Assembly (NCBI RefSeq): GCF_009389715.1
Contig: NW_024067912.1
Span: 186,001 to 250,000 of the forward strand
DNA: 64,000 nt
Direction: 5' to 3'
Source of the DNA: Phoenix dactylifera
Lineage: Eukaryota > Streptophyta > Magnoliopsida > Arecales > Arecaceae
The translations under genes were made by a program, and so were the position numbers. Shown one piece after another: positions 60,001-64,000 of this stretch (the stretch's first letter is position 1; each line of letters opens with the position of its first letter). The notes under the pieces were generated by a model. That model worked only from the letters and a program-made list of their open reading frames with translations, made no database searches and was not told the DNA's origin.

Positions 60001-61858
60001 TTACAGACCAGATGAAGCAGAACTCTTTGCAAAATCCGCACAGAATATTTACAGACAATTTCGAGACAAAGCAGCCTTTTCACGATCAATGAGTGTAAGT
60101 ATAACATATTTTTTAATATGTGTATCTCTCAGTCATATCCTCATCTAAATGATTCTTCTGTGACCAGGTAGATCAGATGGAAGAGGTTGCTCAAGGAAGG
60201 GTGTGGAGTGGCAAAGATGCAGCTTCCAGAGGTTTGGTCGATGCCATTGGTGGGTTCTCCCGAGCAGTTGCTATTGCAAAACACAGGGCAAATATACCAC
60301 AGGATAGTCAGGTCTGTAATTTCTTTCTAGATTTTCATTACTTTTTCTGCATAATAAAATTTGATCGAGGTCAACTGGTTCTGGAAATCGCTTACTTCTG
60401 ATTTGAGTGTCAGACTAACAGTAGCAAAATTTAGTTGATAGAAAAAAGCAAATGAACTGAATGATATACTAGGTAGTTTCTCCATATGAGTGATTAACAG
60501 CTTTCAGAACACGAGCTAAAAATTCTGCAACAAGCAGCCTCCCTTGGGCAGTGCTGAAAATCAAGGACGTAAGATAATTCATAAACTATATGATGTCCGG
60601 TTGTTGATACTATAGAGCTACTTGATAATATTTACTGGCTTGTTGTGTTAACATCTTTATTATTGGCACTTCTTATCATAATGACGGTAATCTCCAAATA
60701 ACTAAAATTTCTCATTTTATTCTTGATTTTTTGCTTGGAATTCAAGTTATTGTTTCACAATTGAATAAACTGAGTACTGTTGAATGATTCATCAATTTTG
60801 ATGATTTGTCCCCAAATTGTTTGTGATATTCAAGAAAGCATATTATTAATCCTATTTATTACTTCTACTGGTTCTGTGCACTCTTTCCTATGCTACTGTT
60901 ACTGTGTGCATGTATGTATGTATGTAAAGCGATGACTTTACATCACTGAAAGACTTAATGTTGGTGGCTGAAAAATTCAAATTTAAACCACTGAATGCAT
61001 TCTACAAGACCAAACATATCTACATATAAAATTAACATGTTTTGGAGGCCTCTTGCTTATGTATCGAGACCTCCCTTGCATAATGTTTTAGTGACACAAT
61101 AATGTGTGTTGATTGTGAGGCACCCTTGACAAATAGGCAAGGGCCTTCTTAAGCAAGTTGTTTTTTTTTGCACATTTTAGGCCCTCGTGGATTACGTCCC
61201 ATAGTTTAGATTTATATTTTTTCAGCCACCAGAACATTGAGCTTTACAGTGGATGTAAGTTGTCTCTTGACTCCATTTATTATAACTGCATCCTATGTAT
61301 AAATATAAATATAATACCTTAATTCGTCTTTTTTGTTTATTTTTGTAATTATTATCCAAATATTTCCAAGCCTTTGTCTTGTACCCCACATATTTTCTGA
61401 ACTCCGAATCTTTGCCCCGTCTAAATTAATCCTAATGCTGAATTTGGGACGCTCCATTAATTCCCATTTTCATGTTTTGAATTTACGAAGGATTAATGCA
61501 TTGATTTTCATCTCAGTAGTCGTGACTATATGTTTTTGACATGTCTACATAGAAATTGGAATCTTAGATACATTATGTCTTTCTAATCTGATTTAATAAA
61601 TGTCTTTTATTCTGAATTTGAACCCAGGTTAAGTTAGTTGAGGTGTCAAGACCTTCGCCATCTTTACCAGAAATATTAAGTGGCATCGGAAATTCCTTAT
61701 TTGGACTGGACCAGACGGTGAAGGGAGTGTTGCAAGACCTGACATCCGCTAATGGTGTTCAAGCAAGAATGGATGGCATCCTGTTTGAAAGTTTGGAAAA
61801 TGCATTAGATGATAATGCGATCTTCAGACTGATAAAGGAATACCAAAGCTCATTCTGA
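35254..61858 (+). CDS. SPPA: Plastid signal peptide peptidase SppA (protease IV), 13 exons
   Basis: Joining 35254-35772, 36352-36535, 39604-39741, 42030-42200, 42288-42391, 44156-44223, 48726-48889, 51991-52060, 53374-53528, 54877-54982, 60007-60094, 60168-60311 and 61628-61858 gives an open 713-residue protein (family about 680). All introns are GT-AG and all phases fit. Residues 1 to about 75 are a Ser/Pro/Arg-rich chloroplast transit peptide ending near PVRA. Two SppA/ClpP-fold (S49) repeats follow. The candidate general base is K299 in GKYKSAGDQ and the nucleophile S497 in [10 protein letters not shown], which together form the Ser-Lys dyad of SppA. In plants SppA is a thylakoid-associated serine protease, reported as light-induced. 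The start is the first ATG, just after a GC-rich leader with no clear TATA box. Nothing in the sequence suggests inactivation. The odd point is its 26.6-kb span, from transposon-filled introns. Confidence 0.95.
36352..36535 (+). CDS. SPPA: SPPA exon 2
   Basis: Residues 174-234 plus one base: [16 protein letters not shown] to LDFKKSG, including [15 protein letters not shown] of the first repeat. Acceptor ttgttgcag, donor tcag|gtaaat. Confidence 0.93.
37798..38062. repeat. SPPA: GA-rich tract ending in long (GA)n microsatellite, SPPA intron 2
   Basis: A degenerate gagaggg tract leads into a near-pure GA run (about 38006-38062). Confidence 0.9.
39604..39741 (+). CDS. SPPA: SPPA exon 3
   Basis: Residues 235-281: [20 protein letters not shown] to VVQSSFLGG, the oxyanion/strand region of the N-terminal repeat, which in SppA lacks its own serine nucleophile. 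Confidence 0.93.
42030..42200 (+). CDS. SPPA: SPPA exon 4 (catalytic lysine)
   Basis: Contains [19 protein letters not shown]299 aligns with the general-base lysine of bacterial SppA (GTYKSA context). Acceptor tttttacag, donor caag|gttatt. Confidence 0.94.
42288..42391 (+). CDS. SPPA: SPPA exon 5
   Basis: [20 protein letters not shown] to MYDDE; helical linker. Separated from exon 4 by only 87 bases of intron. Donor gag|gtgcaa. Confidence 0.93.
44156..44223 (+). CDS. SPPA: SPPA exon 6
   Basis: [20 protein letters not shown]; a 68-base exon found by reading frame and splice sites (acceptor aatgcag, donor acag|gtaatc). Confidence 0.92.
44688..45212. repeat. Phased 21-bp array with GAGTCGACCCC core (inside solo LTR)
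   Basis: Cores at 44895, 44916, 44937 and at 44990, 45011, 45032, 45053 are spaced exactly 21 bp. About 17 cores occur in total. A longer-order repeat is also visible: a (g)tctctg-gaatt...gagaggg phrase near 44835, 44968 and 45085. Confidence 0.92.
45615..45780. repeat. 31-34 bp tandem array (AGGTTTGTTGGTGAGCCCG type)
   Basis: Units start at 45615, 45649, 45683, 45714 and 45747 (spacing 34, 34, 31, 33). Each has aggttt, ttggtga and cccg(t/g)aaaa. They lie in the transcribed part of the solo LTR. Confidence 0.9.
47321..47925. repeat. GC-rich ACCGG/GGTACC-type repeat with purine tract, SPPA intron 6
   Basis: Left part: accggtacc, ccggtaccgg and gaaccggt motifs on both strands. Middle (47466-47710): A/G-only tract. 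Right part: cgcgcgcg, cgcgattcc and gcgcgttcc. Composition is far more GC-rich than the intron around it, suggesting an inserted element. Ends and family unknown. Confidence 0.6.
48726..48889 (+). CDS. SPPA: SPPA exon 7
   Basis: [20 protein letters not shown] to [11 protein letters not shown]; start of the second, catalytic repeat (AIIRASGSI strand). Preceded by the 4.5-kb intron 6 that contains the solo LTR. Confidence 0.93.
48967..49345. repeat. Tandem module: microsatellite plus ATCTTCAAGATTCCTGTTGTG, SPPA intron 7
   Basis: A unit of the form ataaatcatcaagattcctg occurs near 48974, 49108, 49217 and 49301. The copies are separated by (CATA)n, (TA)n and (GTAC)n microsatellites. A linked phrase, gtgcacttcactagaaa, occurs near 49134 and again near 49609. 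Confidence 0.85.
51991..52060 (+). CDS. SPPA: SPPA exon 8
   Basis: [20 protein letters not shown]: the conserved R-I-D-S-P-G-G box of the S49 family, which forms the oxyanion region. Donor attt|gtaagt. Confidence 0.94.
53374..53528 (+). CDS. SPPA: SPPA exon 9 (catalytic serine)
   Basis: [20 protein letters not shown] then [13 protein letters not shown], with S497 as nucleophile, and [13 protein letters not shown], another S49 signature. Confidence 0.95.
53989..54035. repeat. (TA)n microsatellite, SPPA intron 9
   Basis: About 23 uninterrupted TA units. Confidence 0.95.
54877..54982 (+). CDS. SPPA: SPPA exon 10
   Basis: [20 protein letters not shown] to ADQRPLR. Acceptor taacag, donor ttag|gtatct. 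Followed by the 5-kb intron 10. Confidence 0.93.
57304..57477. repeat. 87-bp tandem duplication, SPPA intron 10
   Basis: Copies 57304-57390 and 57391-57477, starting ttgctta and differing at about three positions; a third start (ttgcttatc) follows at 57478. The slight divergence argues against a simple assembly error. Confidence 0.92.
57880..58990. mobile_element. AT-rich MITE-like insertion, SPPA intron 10
   Basis: The core (about 58030-58910) is almost entirely A and T (attatattata phrases). The edges show a short inverted match: gtttggtaa at about 57885 and ttaccaaac at about 58976. Flanking phrases (aaaagtgcttt, aaagctttt) resemble those at 6640-7260. No target duplication was confirmed. 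Confidence 0.45.
60007..60094 (+). CDS. SPPA: SPPA exon 11
   Basis: [20 protein letters not shown] to SRSMS. Acceptor ttcttacag, donor gagt|gtaagt, phase 0. Confidence 0.93.
60168..60311 (+). CDS. SPPA: SPPA exon 12
   Basis: [20 protein letters not shown] to IPQDSQ, including the conserved A-x-G-R-V-W-x-G-x-x-A and G-L-V-D-x-x-G-G boxes. Intron 11 before it is only 73 bases. Confidence 0.94.
61628..61858 (+). CDS. SPPA: SPPA exon 13 and stop
   Basis: [20 protein letters not shown] to IKEYQSSF, then TGA. This is the plant-specific C-terminal tail. Confidence 0.93.
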   Translation, partial: VKLVEVSRPSPSLPEILSGIGNSLFGLDQTVKGVLQDLTSANGVQARMDGILFESLENALDDNAIFRLIKEYQSSF

Positions 61859-62604
61859 TTTGGACCGACCAGTTTTTTTCTTATTCTTTACTAAAAGTGA
61901 TGGTTATTGAGCGGTATACTGAAACGTTTAGGATTATGCACAACTTTTGAGTAAACAAATCAGAAGTTATACTCAGTCAGGAAAAAGGAAAAGGGAAAAA
62001 GCATGCAATTCACATACATGAGATTTGTTGTACTCATTGTTTTCTTGACAATGATACTTCAAATTTTATCTTTTAATAATTTTTAATTTTTAATGCTGCA
62101 TTTGGAATTTGTATACAGATAAAATACTTTGTTGTATTAGAGAGGTAATACAATATGAAAGAAATGCAATGAAAATACTCTGGCTTTAAAGATCTTGTGA
62201 TTTTTTTTCTGCTGTTGTCCATCTTCTCTTCCAGATGCTTCCTGCTGCTTTTTTTAATAAAAAAATTGAATATAGAATTATCCCATTTGTCCAAAGAAAA
62301 TTGCGAAATATCCAAGCTGGCTTGACTGATTATGAGAAGAGCAGAAAAGAATAGTTAATCCAGATTGAACATTCTTAAAGAAATCCTCCTATGGCTGGCC
62401 CTGACTTGTCGAGCATGAGTGCAGAGCCTGCGCTTCATTTCAGGCCTTCGCGGGCAGAGTTGCTCCATGCGTAGGGCCACACATGACCTTGAAACCAAAA
62501 TGCCTTGTCCTCACCATTCACAAACACTGGCGACGTGGTTGCATGATGCGATAAGGTATACCTTTGTATAAACATTTTTTTATCTAGGAAAAGCATTACT
62601 CTTA
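61859..62604 (+). other. SPPA 3' untranslated region and flank
   Basis: T/A-rich sequence after the stop; AATAAT-type signals occur near 62072. No gene features. Confidence 0.5.
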
Positions 62605-62890
62605 GGGCGTTTTTGGTTGGCGATTGGAATCGAAATCAGGATGGCTACACCTTCCGACGTGTTTGATTTATGATCGAATTAAAATCAAAATTGGAATAAA
62701 ATTTGAATATTGGAAATCAAAATTGGAATAAAATTTGAATATTGGAAAAGAGTAGGGATTAGTTTTGGGGGATTGGGACATTTTCTATTTTAGAAATGGT
62801 AATAGAATTTTTCTCAATCAAACGGCTGGAGTAGAAATTATTTATTTTTATTTTTATTTCAGAGTTCAACTCTTCCAATCAAATATACCC
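62605..62890. mobile_element. PIF/Harbinger-like (Tourist-type) MITE, 286 bp
   Basis: The left end GGGCGTTTTTGGTTGG and the reverse complement of the right end, GGGTATATTTGATTGG, match at 12 of 16 positions. Perfect TTA duplications flank it (62602-62604, 62891-62893). Inside is a perfect 32-bp tandem duplication (62684-62715, 62716-62747). Confidence 0.75.
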
Positions 62891-63239
62891 TTAATTCTTC
62901 CGATAATGACATCAGAGAAGTATGCCATCTCATAATTTGAAAAATCAAGACTCGAATTGTTGCAGGTATTGCTAAGACAATTAGTTCATTTATTATCACA
63001 TGATATCCCAGCCATACGGTTTGCCTATCTTTTCCATATCTAGTATACTGGCGCATCGTTAGCGAGTTATATTTGTGTCTCATATCCGAGTCCGTGCTTC
63101 GCAGAGGACTGTTACACGCGATGACAAGAATGGTGCAGTTGGCTTGCTCTTTTTATTACCTATTATCTGCCCTGGTCTTGTTATGGATAACGATTGTGAG
63201 AGAGGCGAATTGGATTAAAGACGGTGAAGGAATGGAGAT

Positions 63240-63419
63240 GAATGAGACTTTTTTTTTTCCCGGAAAAGAGAGGAGGGGAAAGGATAGCAGCAAATCTGTT
63301 CGACGTAGTGCCCAGAGCTGTGATCGTTGGAAAGTGGCAGAGGCAGAGAGTTGCCGACGGCGATGTCGATGGTCTCCCCGAAGATGGGGTACCCGCCCCT
63401 GCTGTAGGCGCTGACAATC
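63240..63419 (-). CDS. Possible exon of a minus-strand gene (partial, unidentified)
   Basis: Reading the minus strand from 63419, just after an acceptor-like agctaattccag, gives [20 protein letters not shown], then [15 protein letters not shown] without a stop. Codon composition is GC-rich, unlike the flanks. I do not recognise the family. The rest of the gene would lie beyond 64000. Confidence 0.3.
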
Positions 63420-64000
63420 TGGAATTAGCTCAAACTACTTGACTTAAGGGACCTGGAATCCCGCCTCAGACAATCTGAACCATTTTGGAGGGCAAAGACG
63501 GTTCACGCCAGCAGAAGATACTTTGAGGCTTTGAGCTAATGTTGGTAAATGATGAGCCAGCTTTACTTCGAAGTAAATATGATCGCCTCTTGTGAAAGCA
63601 CCAGCCAACTAACATTAACGTACCACAAGTGGTTCCACAAAAAATATGTTTATTTTTGGTTGGTCTGAACTAATATCGGCGACTGAAGTGCCGACTATTG
63701 AGTTAATTCGTACCACCTGCACGCTGCCCGTATTACAGCCTGACAATGGTCAAGGTGTATCATGGTGGAGGATTAGGTATCATGGTGACATGTGGTTGAG
63801 ATATCAGCAGATCTAGCTGCTTAAATAAATCACCAGGAAATCAAGATAATCACAGATTTGGTTCCAGTGCCACAACATGGTCTGTCGATACCTCTATCAA
63901 AAATGCAGACTTTTATAAAGCATCTGCAAGGAGTTGCATAAAAAATTACACTTACTAGAGCACTCTTTATTGCACAATCATGCAAGGCATATAATCATCC
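63420..64000. other. No gene recognised
   Basis: Could be an intron of the possible minus-strand gene. No coding frame or repeat boundary was found. Confidence 0.4.

Overview
This is nuclear DNA from a flowering plant, probably a non-grass monocot (palm-like; the lineage is an inference). The evidence is spliced genes with GT-AG introns, an intronless-CDS eIF5 with a leader intron, a chloroplast-type SppA protease, an SOFL-type gene, and dense plant transposon debris (Ty3-gypsy, Ty1-copia, L1-type LINE, Au-type SINE, PIF/Harbinger-like and hAT-like non-autonomous elements). No bacterial-style operons are present.

Layout. 1-5582 is retrotransposon wreckage: a decayed Ty3-gypsy pol fragment running into a polypurine tract and LTR, then a Ty1-copia LTR, tRNA-Met primer-binding site and broken gag. 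5583-10774 is AT-rich DNA without recognisable genes. 10775-14304 is a decayed L1-type LINE (reverse transcriptase, zinc finger, RNase H), split by a 551-bp hAT-like element with an 8-bp target duplication. 19745-20245 encodes an SOB FIVE-LIKE (SOFL) protein with a GAT-repeat-encoded aspartate run. From about 25.8 kb the eIF5 gene begins: promoter with telo-box and TATA box, leader exon, a 5.7-kb leader intron loaded with transposons (including a SINE with perfect 11-bp target duplications), then the CDS at 31615-32955. A minus-strand receptor-kinase-like remnant follows near 34.1-34.7 kb.

35254-61858 is one gene, the plastid SppA homologue: 13 exons and 12 introns, joining in frame to 713 residues with both catalytic residues present. 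It covers 26.6 kb for only 2.1 kb of coding sequence. Introns 2, 3, 6, 7 and 10 hold a solo copia LTR, a GC-rich ACCGG-type repeat, microsatellite modules, an 87-bp tandem duplication and a very AT-rich insertion. After the gene come a PIF/Harbinger-like MITE and a possible exon of a further minus-strand gene.

The most unusual pattern is shared by two different copia-type LTRs (3975-4944 and the solo LTR 44330-45992). Both carry arrays of the GAGTCGAC core at an almost strict 21-bp spacing, although the sequences around the core differ. The three intact genes are functionally unrelated (translation initiation, plastid proteolysis, cytokinin-linked signalling); nothing suggests co-regulation.
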